Of a stretch of DNA of 64,000 nt, positions 11,625 through 21,238 are shown one piece after another. Source of the stretch: Diplodia intermedia (Eukaryota > Ascomycota > Dothideomycetes > Botryosphaeriales > Botryosphaeriaceae). The translations under genes and the position numbers were made by a program. Position 1 is the stretch's first letter. Every line of letters begins with the position of its first letter. A model generated the notes under the pieces. The model was not told where the DNA came from. It worked only from the letters and a program-made list of their open reading frames with translations, and searched no databases. The DNA lies in NCBI GenBank assembly GCA_021495925.1, contig JAKEKT010000019.1, positions 186,001-250,000 of the forward strand, written 5' to 3'.

Positions 11625-13375
11625 GTGTTTTTTTTTTTTTTAGTGTCGTTTCCTACCGTGCTCTCTTGTCACATGGCCTGCGACATATAGAGTTAGAAAT
11701 GTTCGTCTGTAATCATAATAGCTTCGATACCTGACATGTTGGGATGTAAATGCAGCAAGAAGAAGGCCGCAGACGAAGCCGTAATACCTATGATGATAGA
11801 CGATGCGTGAATCTAGACCCCATCTACTCAGTGACCCCAGACTGGAAGCACCGCCGTGTATGGGCTGCAAATGCTTCAATTGTTGACTGGAGAACACACT
11901 ACGGTTGGCAGTGTAGAATGGGGCCTTCAATTCAGGCCACTTCTCCAGTCCATGGGATTACCAAATGGGTTGCAAGTTCATGCTTTGAGGAGATTCGGGT
12001 CCTTTGACCGGTTCGAAATTCCAGAATTTCTCGGCGCCGAACTGCAAGCTCGTTTGTTGTTCCTTGCGTCAGGTTTCAGATCGAAACGGCGTAATGTTGA
12101 ACGGTGATCTGAGTGCGGATCTACGGGAGTGAAGCTTGTGAAGGCTGCGCAGGCTTCCACCTTGGAGTTCGGTGTATAAGGCGTGACGTCTGGAGAATTG
12201 AGGTACTTCTGTCGTCAGTTAGCTCAGGCAGGTCTGGTTATTAGGGCACTGGGTTGAAAAGGAGGATACGCGACATGGTTCGAAGAAGCAGTGACGGGAA
12301 GACTGATGTGTTATGGACCACGGCAATACGTATGCCCGTAAAGAAACGGCCACATGAGAGGATAGCCTTGTGCACAAGGTAAGCAGACACCCGATGCGTC
12401 GCAGAGGTTGTTTTCGCATCTCTGTGGGAGGGCCGGCCCAAAGGGGAAACCGATGTCTCTTTCAACGCGTTCGTTGGTGGACAACCATTCAATCGGTTCC
12501 TTTCGTGTCAGCATTCGACACGGCGAGACCGTGCCATTTAGTCATTGCAAGTGCGTGTGCTTACCCGACGAATACCACAAGATGAGCGTCGGCAAGCCCT
12601 GTTCAGTAGGTTTTGGTACAGAGGATGGAGCGAGACGTGAACGAGAGAATATTTGGGTAGCATCTTGTCAGAAACACGCCAGCTCGGTAGACTCTTGTTA
12701 GGCTCGTGTGGATAAGTGCGGCCCTGAACTTGCCGTGGCTGAGGTCGGCTGCAGGGATGACATGTCGTGCAGACATCCGTGCCGCTGACTACGACGTCCA
12801 GCCCCGTCCCCCGTGCACTCGGTCCCATTTACTTCACCGGCCGGCTGGTCCGAGTTCCTTCTCGAAAGCTCTAAAAATGGCAATTGAAGCATTGACCGAA
12901 TATTGACGGAGGAAAGCGTCGTAAGTGCTGACAGTCACGTCGGTGGTTCGATCTATTCTTCCATCAACCGCCCATACCTCCGAGACATGATCCACTTAGC
13001 TGCGTTCGACGTTACGAAAATCAGCGAGCCGAAAGGTCCAGAACGCTCCCAATCGGTGACAGCATCTCCTGATCGTTCCTGGAGATAGTGACGCTTTCGG
13101 ATTTGCGGAGGAGCCACCCGGCCGCGATCCGTCCAGTCGCCGGGCTTGCGGTGGAGAGTCAATATGCAGATTATTCACCGACGAAAGCCATCACTCGTGT
13201 TGCGGGAGTCATAACAAGTGGACAGGCTGCTTGTCATGCACAGAAAGCCAGAGGCCAAGAGGGCAAAAAGAGTGCTGGGTCCACCCTTCCAGGGACAAGA
13301 AGTGGAGGTGTCCAGAGCCACGGGGAGCAAAAGGACTTGCTCCAGGACATCCCAGAGCAAAAGAAGAAGGTGTGA
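11625..13375. other. Intergenic between NACHT gene and tRNA-Ile
   Basis: About 1.75 kb beginning with a T12-15 run just after the NACHT stop. Short open frames exist on both strands (for example plus strand about 11850-12107), but none has splice structure, domain motifs or clear codon bias. It may hold decayed accessory DNA; I cannot assign any of it. Confidence 0.4.
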
Positions 13376-13479
13376 TGGTCACTACGAGGGTCGAACTCGC
13401 GACCTTGGCGTCAACAGTAGGTTCTCTGGGAGAACTGCCAATATTAGCACCACGCTCTAACCAACTGAGCTAAGCGACC
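13376..13479 (-). tRNA. tRNA-Ile (anticodon AAU) with 30-nt intron
   Basis: On the minus strand the acceptor stem GGTCGCT (from 13479) pairs with AGTGACC, with one G-T wobble and discriminator A at 13376. The D arm GCTCAGTTGGTTAGAGC, anticodon loop CTAATAA and T arm GCGAG-TTCGACC-CTCGT are all present. The anticodon is AAT, read as IAU after deamination. A 30-nt intron (13412-13441) interrupts the anticodon loop exactly between positions 37 and 38, the eukaryotic nuclear tRNA position. Mature length is 74 nt before CCA. Internal A and B boxes coincide with the D and T arms. No neighbouring tRNA was found. Confidence 0.95.
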
Positions 13480-14598
13480 TCAGGCATCAAGACCAGGTCT
13501 GAGACCCCTTTGATGAGGACAGTTCCGCCAGGTGGGATTATAATGATTGGAACCGGGATAGAGAGTTGTGGTAGTACGGAGGGAGGGCAGACGGGGGTGT
13601 TGGAAGAGAGGTGGTGTAAAATTTTACTCTGGTGGACCAGTGTTCCAGATTGGGACTAGTGCGGGCCTAAGCGGATCCGGGCTGCCAGTGTTGCCGAATT
13701 TAGGACAGAGCGCGTGGTGCCGGTGCGTGTGGAAATGGGGGAGATAGCGCATGATCACAGAACTCTACCTTGAATGATGATGAGGGCGGGAGGATCAATG
13801 GGGACGATCCGATGCTGGAGAGAGCTTGTCGCCATGGACCGAAACAGGGTAGTTGCCGTCTTTGGGCAAAACACAGAGATTCAGCAGCGCTGACAGGTGC
13901 GGATAGCCTCATGGCGTAGAAACTTGTCGAACCGGCTAAACGGAGGCTCGTAAGGGTCGGCCGAATCGGAGGCCCAGCCGCACACGGGCGAACGACACGG
14001 TTGATAGTAGAGGCGAACGAGGCGAAGCGGCTGTCAGGGCTGATGGGCGTCGGACCGTGGCGTCCGTGTACAGCGGGGTGCAGGTGGTGGTGGAAGGAGA
14101 CAGGCGACGTCGCAGCAGCTGAGCCGCGGTTCGTCATGATGAAGCGTAGGGCTGAGGGGCGGCCAGACCAGTCCACGGTGACGTTATGCGACGGGAGGGA
14201 CGGACAGAGTAGGGTGGAGCGGAGGGCGGGCGGAGAGGGCGAGGCTGCGGCGGTGGTGGCACAGTTGCAGCGCAGCGGTAGCGACGTTACATGGCCTGTG
14301 CGCCCGCTGCTATTTTCAGCACAGCCTTCAACCACCCTCCTTCACACCACCACGCCCAAGCCACAGTCAAGCTCACCGCGCATGCGTCTCGTAAGGCTCG
14401 TACTACCAGCCATGTGTCCTGGTTCTGGCGTCCGTATGAGCCGAGTCCTCACCGGCGGCCTAGCCGGCGTTCCCCGGACCGTGGCCGCCCACCGTCCAGC
14501 ACCCTCAGGATGACACGGGTTCCATTTTTGGAAGTTCGTTCGCCGCCCAGCTGCCAGCGCTACCATCACCAGCTTCATCTGCCACCCCGCGAGCATGC
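13480..14598. other. Intergenic / upstream region of the Thr-Asn-rich gene
   Basis: About 1.1 kb, GC-rich between about 13.7 and 14.5 kb. Long open frames occur on both strands (minus 14335-13700, plus 14001-14513). They overlap each other, lack motifs and have arbitrary composition, so I treat them as chance. The last part is the promoter of the gene at 14784. Confidence 0.5.
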
Positions 14599-14605
14599 AT
14601 ATATA
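14599..14605 (+). promoter_or_regulatory. TATA box of the Thr/Asn-rich secreted protein gene
   Basis: CATATATAG about 180 bp upstream of ATG 14784, followed by a C/A/T-rich leader typical of strongly expressed fungal genes. Positional inference. Confidence 0.5.
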
Positions 14606-14783
14606 GTCCTGCCCATCGCACTGTGGTCATTTATTCCTCATCACAACACACTTCCATCTTCATCACTACTCCACTAATCAGACATTCGCTGTACAACCTT
14701 TCCTTGCTCCCCTCGCTAGAGTTCCAAGAGTCGATCACTATTCCAATTTTCAGATCTCCTCTTAGTAATCTTCAATTTCCATC

Positions 14784-15938
14784 ATGCACGCCCTCTCCAT
14801 CGCCCTCACTGCCTTCGTCGGCGCTGCTGCTGCCAGTGTCAACGGTCCCTGGCAAGGCACCAGCTCCTGGGGTACGGCCGTCTCCACCCCTGTCACCACC
14901 CCGACCCCCAGCCTCTCCAAGAGCAGCGCCCTTCCGTCCAGCTCTGGCTCTGGCGATTACAACACCACCGAGACTGCGACCATGACCACCTTTACCACCG
15001 TCACTACTTGCCCGATTACTACGACGACGACGGACCATGGCTCCACCTACATCACCACTGCCTTGACCACCTCGACCATTACCGTCACCTCTTGCAAGGG
15101 GGGATGCCATCATTTGTCTACTCCGACCATGACGCCGACTGACAAGCCCACCACCGCCCCGAACGGCACCTACACGACCTATATCACCTCGGACAAGCCT
15201 ACTACCGAGTACGCCCCCGGCACCACCACCGTCGTCACCACCACCGTCGTTCCCACCACCATCGTTGAGACTATCACCTCCTTCGTCCCGTGCTCCACTC
15301 CCGTTGGCCACGAGGGCACCAGCACCTGGTACTCGACCTGGTTGACCGCCACCCGCATCCCGCACACCACCGTCACTGACTACACCACCGTCACGACCCT
15401 GTACCCCGCCCCGACCGGCAACAGCAACAGCAACAACAACAACGGAAGCAACAACGGAAGCAACAACGGCAGCAACAACAACAACAACAGCAACAACAAC
15501 AACGGCAGCAACAACGGCAGCAACAACGTTATTAACAGCAACAATGATAACAACAACAACAGCAACAACGTTATTAACAACAACACAAACAACAACAACG
15601 TCAACAACGACATCAACAACATTAACAACAACAACATCGACAACAACAACAACAACAACAACGGCAACGTCGTCTGCCCGCCCGCCGCCACCGTCACCGT
15701 CACCCTCGGCGCCAACGGTTCCCCGGCTCCCACCGTGACCGCCACCGTCACTGTCTCCTACGGCACCGATGGCACGCCCGTTACCGTCACCGACAAGCCC
15801 ACCGACGTCGCCTCTTCGACCGGCATGGTCCCCAACCCTAGCAGCAAGCCGCACTGGGGCAGCACCACCACCTCCGACAAGCCCACCACCCCCACCGGCA
15901 CGGGCAGCCCGTCTGCCGGCGCTGGCAAGAAGTGGTAG
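14784..15938 (+). CDS. Secreted Thr-rich protein with poly-Asn tract
   Basis: Intronless, 384 aa. Residues 1-18 are a signal peptide (MHALSIALTAFVGAAAAS). Residues about 40-210 are very rich in Thr, Ser, Val and Pro with scattered Cys, including TTVTTCP and ITVTSCKGGC, a composition seen in O-mannosylated wall or adhesin-like proteins. Residues about 212-294 are almost only Asn with Ser, Gly, Ile, Asp and Thr, encoded by an AAC/AAT microsatellite. The C-terminus (to about 384) returns to Thr/Pro (VTVTLGANG, TDKPT repeats) and ends in GAGKKW with no GPI signal. Likely secreted, wall-associated or extracellular; no enzyme domain seen. Only its class is recognised, not a named family. The Asn tract is expected to vary in length between strains. 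Confidence 0.8.
   Translation: MHALSIALTAFVGAAAASVNGPWQGTSSWGTAVSTPVTTPTPSLSKSSALPSSSGSGDYNTTETATMTTFTTVTTCPITTTTTDHGSTYITTALTTSTITVTSCKGGCHHLSTPTMTPTDKPTTAPNGTYTTYITSDKPTTEYAPGTTTVVTTTVVPTTIVETITSFVPCSTPVGHEGTSTWYSTWLTATRIPHTTVTDYTTVTTLYPAPTGNSNSNNNNGSNNGSNNGSNNNNNSNNNNGSNNGSNNVINSNNDNNNNSNNVINNNTNNNNVNNDINNINNNNIDNNNNNNNGNVVCPPAATVTVTLGANGSPAPTVTATVTVSYGTDGTPVTVTDKPTDVASSTGMVPNPSSKPHWGSTTTSDKPTTPTGTGSPSAGAGKKW
15417..15665 (+). repeat. AAC/AAT microsatellite inside the secreted protein
   Basis: About 250 bp of (AAC)n interrupted by AGC, GGC, ATT and GAC codons, in frame, encoding the poly-Asn tract. A replication-slippage-prone tract; expansion by multiples of three would keep the frame. 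Confidence 0.85.
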
Positions 15939-16366
15939 ATGGAGCGGAGATGAGTTCGGACGACTTTCTTTTGTTGATTTTTAAGCTATAGATTTGTTAA
16001 TTGCTACGCCCGGATTGTTAAGCTACATTCTTTTTCTTCTCTCTCTCTCTCTCCAGCATCTGTGGGTTTCATCAAAGGGCATTTGGATGGCCTGTTGCAT
16101 TCTTTTTTTCTGCATGAGCATAGCAGCATGGTTGGGATACATACTTGAGATGATGGTTACGATTGCGTCATTCGCGCCTTGTGCATTATGCAAGCGTTGA
16201 ATCGTCACTCGTTCTGTTTATAAGCACAATGTAGACCACTCTCGCATAGATTGGCGTTTGGTGCAAAGGAATATATTTAGAATATCTTTCAATCTTTAAT
16301 CTCTTCCGTTGTTGGCTGTCAGTGAAACTGGTGCTTGAGGCTTATTTTGTAAGCAGTGGAAAATGG
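15939..16366. other. Intergenic 3' flank
   Basis: 3' flank of the Thr/Asn-rich gene, with a (CT)n run near 16035-16055. AT-rich, no coding signal. Confidence 0.5.
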
Positions 16367-16586
16367 CACGGTGGGTGACAAAAGAAATTGCCCACCTGGA
16401 TCTGCCTTGTAGAATAATTCTACATGGGATGGGTAGTTGAATACAAGATCCGGATATGAATTCAAGTTTTAAATTCGTGCATTTACGTCTGGATCTTGTA
16501 TTCAACTACCTACCTAAATATTTTGTTTCGGAGTCTGTGTGGAAGGCACCTGGATGTGTGCAGTTTCTTTTGTCACCCGCCGTGGT
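16367..16586. mobile_element. Foldback (inverted-repeat) element, possible MITE relic
   Basis: Two inverted arms flank a spacer of about 40 bp. The inner arms are a perfect 20-bp inverted repeat: 16432-16451 (GGTAGTTGAATACAAGATCC) and 16491-16510. The outer blocks also pair: 16367-16390 (CACGGTGGGTGACAAAAGAAA) with 16563-16585, two mismatches. Between the blocks the arms have diverged. No transposase and no certain target-site duplication were seen. The structure suggests an old palindromic non-autonomous element; a chance hairpin is unlikely because two separated blocks pair in the same register. Confidence 0.6.
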
Positions 16587-16884
16587 GGAGTATCAGTACA
16601 GCGTTGGCAGGGGATTGCACTCCCTACGTACGCCCACCAAAGATATCTAGAAAATTTATTTTGGCCTTACTTATTGAAAACTGACTCATAGACATGCGCC
16701 CCGGTAGTGAAGTGGGCATGGGCGGTAACGATGATGGCCTCGCAGTTCCGCGACTTCCTTCCGTATCCGTCGCGCCTTCTTCGTCTGCCAGCTGCGCTTG
16801 TTTCGGCTCGGGCTTACCATCACCGCCCAGCACCCCGACGTACCATCTCAACACTCCTCACACCATCTACATTCCGAATATACC

Positions 16885-17896
16885 ATGGCGCCCCAAGACC
16901 TTTGGGCTGAGGGGCCCCCACCATCGAACAGGACAGGCCTTCGTCATCTGTGGTTCGCCAACCAAGCGCAAGGTGGGTAGCAGCATATGGGACGCTAGTC
17001 TTCGTAATCTAACGCTGCGTTAGGGAGTCGTAGAGCAAAACATATTGGTGAGGCTCAGACGCACCAATCCAAATGCGCATGAAGAGCGCTGACTGTATAG
17101 ACCACTATGAGCCTTCGGACGATCGCCGAGCACGTCGCCCCTCACCCTCACGCTTGAACGACCTTCAACGATACCGGAACCGAGGGCGAAGCAGGAGTCC
17201 GGGAGCGCGCCACATGGGTGAGACTCAAACACTCCAGTCAGCGTAAAGCACGCTGACTGTATAGACCATAATGAGCGTTCAGACGACCGCAGAGCAAGTT
17301 CGGGCGCGCGCCGGTCTGCAATTGATGATTCTCGCCGTCGTCGCTCACCCTCGCGCTCGAACAGGGACCGAGAACGAAGCAGGAGTCCGAGCACACACTG
17401 GTATGCCGATGATGAAGCTCGGCGTCGCCGTTTACCCTTACACTCCAGCAACCTTCCGGGCGAAGCTCACCATCGTCGCTTACCTTCGCGTTACAACCGA
17501 GACCGAGAGCGAAGCAGGAGTCCGGTCATGCATCGGTACACCAATGATGAAGCTCGCCGTCATCGCACACCCTTACGCTCCAATCGGAATCGAGAACGAA
17601 GCCGGAGCGCTCGCCCGCCGTCTCTTACCGCCCTTCACCACAGTTCTATACCTGGAGAGCTCAACAACAATGACGAGAGGCACACCATCACTGAAGAAAA
17701 AGATGGCTCCTACGTGGAGAAATTCGTTACATCGGATGCAGACTTCAGCCAACAAGACGACGTCTGGGAAATTGTTGAGAGGAGAGTGACCTACCGTTCC
17801 TCCCGGGGTGCCCCATTAAGCTTTGACAATGAGCTGAAAACTGTCTCTTCGACTCGAATTACGACTGAAAGGAGGCAGAAGGCCGCAAAGCAGTAG
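16885..17896 (+). CDS. RS-repeat (Arg/Ser-rich) protein of duplicated exon modules
   Basis: Four exons: 16885-16972, 17024-17047 (24-nt micro-exon), 17101-17217 and 17265-17896, giving 286 aa. Introns are 51, 53 and 47 nt. Introns 2 and 3 are near copies of each other (GTGAGRCTC...GCTGACTGTATAG), and all three are phase 1. The start has a good context (ACCATGG). Exons 3 and 4 begin with the same unit (D-H-Y/N-E-x-S-D-D-R-R-A), then carry repeated NRDRERSRSP blocks at about 99-130-bp spacing. The C-terminal 90 residues lose RS and become acidic/hydrophobic (YVEKFVTSDADFSQQDDVWE...). RS repeats usually mark nuclear, SR-kinase-phosphorylated, RNA-processing proteins, but no RRM is present. The frame is open only when spliced, which supports a real gene; it could also be recently decaying. 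Family not recognised. Confidence 0.65.
17048..17300 (+). repeat. Duplicated intron + exon-start modules
   Basis: 17048-17135 and 17218-17300 share the intron ends GTGAGRCTC and GCTGACTGTATAG plus the following exon bases (ACCAyWATGAGCSTTC). The unit is about 170 bp, and both junctions are phase 1, so copies can be gained or lost without breaking the frame. Confidence 0.7.
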
Positions 17897-18213
17897 TAAT
17901 TCCTCCATTCAATGGGATAATGAATGGACCTGAGATGTATCTGGAGTGGCTCGTCGCCGGCCTGGAATCCGAACCATGCGGCGCTGCGACGCACAAATAT
18001 ATCAACATCCTGAGGCGTACATCCGTTTAATTTTCCGCGACAAACACTCGAGAAACACGCATTGCTCTAACATCTTGCCCGCGAGTGTCCAGAGGTTATG
18101 GTTGGTCGTGTTGCTGCTTATACTATCACAGCCGTTTCGAGGTCCTTCGTACTCGGGAACTTTTCATGAAGTAACATGTCTTGATACGAACTTACCAGAA
18201 GTCATGTTTTATC
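17897..18213. other. Intergenic
   Basis: 3' flank of the RS-repeat gene. No feature seen. Confidence 0.5.
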
Positions 18214-18654
18214 CTAAAAGCTAAGGTCTACTAGCTCATTTTCTTGTAATTCAATGATGACCATGGAGATTGTTGCATGTAGAACATACAAAGAAGAAAT
18301 GGAGCAAACTCTTACATCTTGACCACGTTCTGGACAAGAAAGTTGAGCCATTGGCACTGGGCAGTTATTAATATACCAAGGGTGGGATGCTGGCGCATAT
18401 GAATGTCGAGTGTGTGTTGGACGATGCCGATACCTGGCAACTGGAATACATGCCCAACATACAACTTCATAGACACGGGAGCCAATGTTGTAGACGATGT
18501 TGATAATACCATCTTCTAAGTTGCTTTTCTCGCCACTCTGATCATGCCCTTTCTTATTGAGCCATGTTAGCTTGTGAAACCAGAATTGTGGGTGTAGTGC
18601 TGTCTCCCGCTCATCTTTGGAATTGGATTTCTTGAACATAAAAACAACCCGCAA
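18214..18654 (-). pseudogene. Possible gene remnant, unrecognised
   Basis: The minus strand is open for 146 codons, starting MRVVFMFKKSNSKDERE and including HPQFWFHKLTWLNKKGHDQ. Within it, another frame gives a protein-like stretch ending CQWLNFLVQNVVKM directly before a consensus donor (GTAAGAG, about 18315). The two frames cannot be joined by a normal-length intron: the only GT...AG pair between them spans about 29 nt. I read this as a fragment of a broken gene or a chance open frame next to the panE-like gene. No family recognised. Confidence 0.25.
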
Positions 18655-18935
18655 GCATCAACTGAAATTGATATCTACAGCAAAGGCTAAAGCAGAATAA
18701 TCTACGCTTTCGTCTCTACATACAAAAAAAGCCGGCCGTTTTATGCACATGTACAGAGAATACAGAGATGTGGTATCTTTACACAGACAGAGAGAGAATG
18801 CCACCTTCCTTCCGTTTATCTTTTTCCACCCCAACCATCACCCCATTCCTTTCTTTTGCCTTCTTTCCATTTCTTATCTTTGTCTTTTTCTAATTCGTTT
18901 CTTTTTTCTCTTTTATATCCCAGGCACACGACAAG

Positions 18936-19958
18936 CTATACACTGTGTCTCCGCTCGACGCTCTTGTCCAGGCCCTTGGCCAGCGCGTACAGCGCGTCGA
19001 GGTTCGGGGCCTCGACGCCCTTTTGCTCGGCGATCTTGATGGCGTTGCCGACCAGCGCCTCGACCTCGAGCGGGCGGCCGGCCTTGACGTCGGCCAGCAT
19101 GCTGCCGCCGCCGAGCCGCATGGCCTCGGCGGCGCTGCCGGTCTGGGCCTGGGCGCGGGCGAGCTGGTGCCGGGCCTCGTCCTCGGTGATCTCGGCGTAG
19201 CCGCAGGCCTGCGCGATCTTGACAATCTCCTGCATGATGTGCCAGACGAAGTCGGGGCCGTAGCCGCCGCCGGAGTTTGCGGACGCGTCGTTCCCGGCGG
19301 CGAAGGGGGAGCCGGCGGCGTTGACGGCGGCGAGGACGGTGGCGGGGTCCCAGGTGGCGGCGTTGACGAGCATCTTGCTCCAGCGGCGCGGCTGGATGTC
19401 GTCGTAGACGAGGATGGTGGCGCCGCCGCGCTGGACGAGCTCCATGAACTCGCCGAGCTGCGTGGCCTCGGCGACCGAGGTGGCGGGGAAGGCGCCGACC
19501 TCGAGGCGCTCGAGGTTGCCCATGCGCACGGCGCCCGGCTGCGGCTGCGTCGCGGGCAGGTAGACGACGCCGGACAGCACGGGGTTGCGCGGGAAGGCGG
19601 CGTGCCACTCGTTCTCGATGCCGATGCCGTTCTGGACCAGCACGATGGCGGTGCGCGGCGAGGCGACGGCGGGGGCGACGAGCGACGGGGTGCTGGGCTC
19701 GGCGCCGGGGAAGGCCTTGCTGCACACGAGGACGAAGTCCCACGGCGCGTCGGCGGGCGGCGCCTGCACGCGGTCGACGACGGTGGGCCGCACGCGCAGG
19801 CCGTGGCCGAAGACGTCGCTGTCGAGGGTGAAGCCGTGCTCGCGGACGTGCTCGTAGTTGCTGCGGCACACGCAGGTGACTTGGGCGCCGGCGCGCGTCA
19901 GGACCCAGGCGTAGACGGAGCCGATGGCGCCGGCGCCGAAGATGAGGACGCGGGCCAT
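18936..19958 (-). CDS. Ketopantoate reductase family (ApbA/PanE) enzyme
   Basis: Intronless, 340 aa. The N-terminal Rossmann motif GAGAIGS (residues 7-13) binds NADPH. The family segments VLVQNGIGIENEW, LVYDDIQPRRWSKMLVNAATW and, near the C-terminus, SMLADVKAGRPLEVEALVGN are present; the Lys of RWSKML and the Glu of the final motif correspond to catalytic or substrate-binding residues of 2-dehydropantoate 2-reductases. The canonical reaction is ketopantoate + NADPH to pantoate in CoA synthesis, but fungi carry several paralogues and this may be one with another 2-oxo substrate. Codon use is strongly G/C-ending. Divergent from kinase A across about 1.28 kb. A long antisense open frame (18945-20003 plus) is its shadow. 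Confidence 0.88.
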   Translation of the reverse strand: MARVLIFGAGAIGSVYAWVLTRAGAQVTCVCRSNYEHVREHGFTLDSDVFGHGLRVRPTVVDRVQAPPADAPWDFVLVCSKAFPGAEPSTPSLVAPAVASPRTAIVLVQNGIGIENEWHAAFPRNPVLSGVVYLPATQPQPGAVRMGNLERLEVGAFPATSVAEATQLGEFMELVQRGGATILVYDDIQPRRWSKMLVNAATWDPATVLAAVNAAGSPFAAGNDASANSGGGYGPDFVWHIMQEIVKIAQACGYAEITEDEARHQLARAQAQTGSAAEAMRLGGGSMLADVKAGRPLEVEALVGNAIKIAEQKGVEAPNLDALYALAKGLDKSVERRHSV

Positions 19959-21238
19959 GGGGGCGGAGGGAGGGATGGAGAGCAGCGGCTGGAGGAGGGC
20001 TAGGGGAGCGCGGTGTCGGCCGGCGTAGGCGGGCTCTTAATGTCATGGTCTTCGAAGAAAGAAAATCAGGCTTTGATGCGTGTCAGGGGTGAGGGTGTCG
20101 GTGTGAGTCGCGTCCGGCCTGGTCGCGGGTGGGGCGGGCAGATCTGGAGTGCGCGCCAGGCGGGCGCTGCCGTGTCTGCCGCCGCTAAACTCGCTCGTTG
20201 CGGCCGCAGAGGCTGCTAATCCCGCCCGAACTGGTGTGTTTTGCCCTCTGCTGTACCCACGCCGAGGCTCAGGGTCCCGCCGCGTCCAAGGAGGCGGTCC
20301 GCAACTGACTCTGTCTCGCGCAGACCCACCCCAGCGCCGTTCCGCGCGCAGCGTCCAGCGGCCAGCGGCTGCGCGCCCGCCGTGCCGCGCAAGACCCGCC
20401 CCGACTCGCCTCGCCCGCCGCCGCGCAGGGTTTGTTTCAGCTGCGGGCAGATCATCGACACCAAACCCACGGCGCTGCCACCGAGCCAAGTGGGCCGTCG
20501 CCCGCTGCCACACCCGCCGCTCGGAACAACATCCGCGCCTCCTCGTGCTTCTCTCCGCATCGTGTATATCAACCCCACGCGCTGTGCCTCAGACGGACCC
20601 GTTTGCTGAATCCAGCAGCCGCTTGCTGCCGCCCGCCCGGCCTTTGTCGCCCCGCTTCCCGCCTGGCCCTCTGCGCCGACTCTCTGCGGCGACCCTCCGC
20701 CGCGGCCCGCGCGTGCTGACTTCCGTCCCGCCCGCTGCTGCAACGGTAGCCGTATGGCGGCGCTATCGTTGGCCGCAGGCTCCACAGCCTCGACGCTGCC
20801 AGCAGCTTCTCACGCACTCTCCAGACCGCCGTTCGCCGAGCCGGCGCCGTGCCATTGTTCCAAGCAGTGGCGCCCGACTCCCCCATTCTAGCCCCCAGGC
20901 CCGCGTCGCCGGCAATTTCCTCTTTGGTGCAGTGGCCACATGCGGAAGGGAGCGACAAAGAAGGCCCAACAGCGTGCTTTGTCCTGTCGCCGTCCGCCAA
21001 GTCCCTGCAAACGCATGATGCTACAATGGGCCCTGTTCTCTGCCGCCTGTCTTTCATTTGCCATGTTCTTCGGTGGAGGGGGTGTAGCTCTGTCACTTAT
21101 AGTTGGACCCGCACTTCCTTCACTGGCGTGATGCTTCGCTCCCTGTTTAGCTCGGGCACTCTCGCACGTCTCGGACGTGCTGGACGGTCTTGAACATTAT
21201 TCCCGCACCATCTGGCGGTGCTCACGAGACCCCCGGCC
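19959..21238. other. Divergent promoter region
   Basis: 1.28 kb of GC-rich DNA between the divergent panE-like and kinase A genes. Long overlapping open frames (plus 20149-21018, minus 20785-20216) reflect low stop-codon density in GC-rich DNA; composition is Arg/Ala/Pro/Ser without motifs, so no gene is called. Confidence 0.55.

Noticed and set aside
13700..14335. 211-codon minus-strand frame
   Set aside because: No domain, overlapping plus-strand frame of similar length; taken as chance in GC-rich DNA.
14772..15854. 360-codon minus-strand frame rich in Val/Gly/Asp
   Set aside because: Reverse image of the Thr/Asn repeat codons of the secreted protein, which has a signal peptide and TATA box.
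18945..20003. 352-codon plus-strand frame
   Set aside because: Antisense of the ketopantoate reductase-like gene, where the Rossmann motif proves the minus frame.
20149..21018. 289-codon plus-strand frame in the divergent promoter
   Set aside because: Overlaps equally long frames on both strands, no motif, Arg/Ala/Pro/Ser composition expected from GC-rich non-coding DNA, no ATG at its start context.
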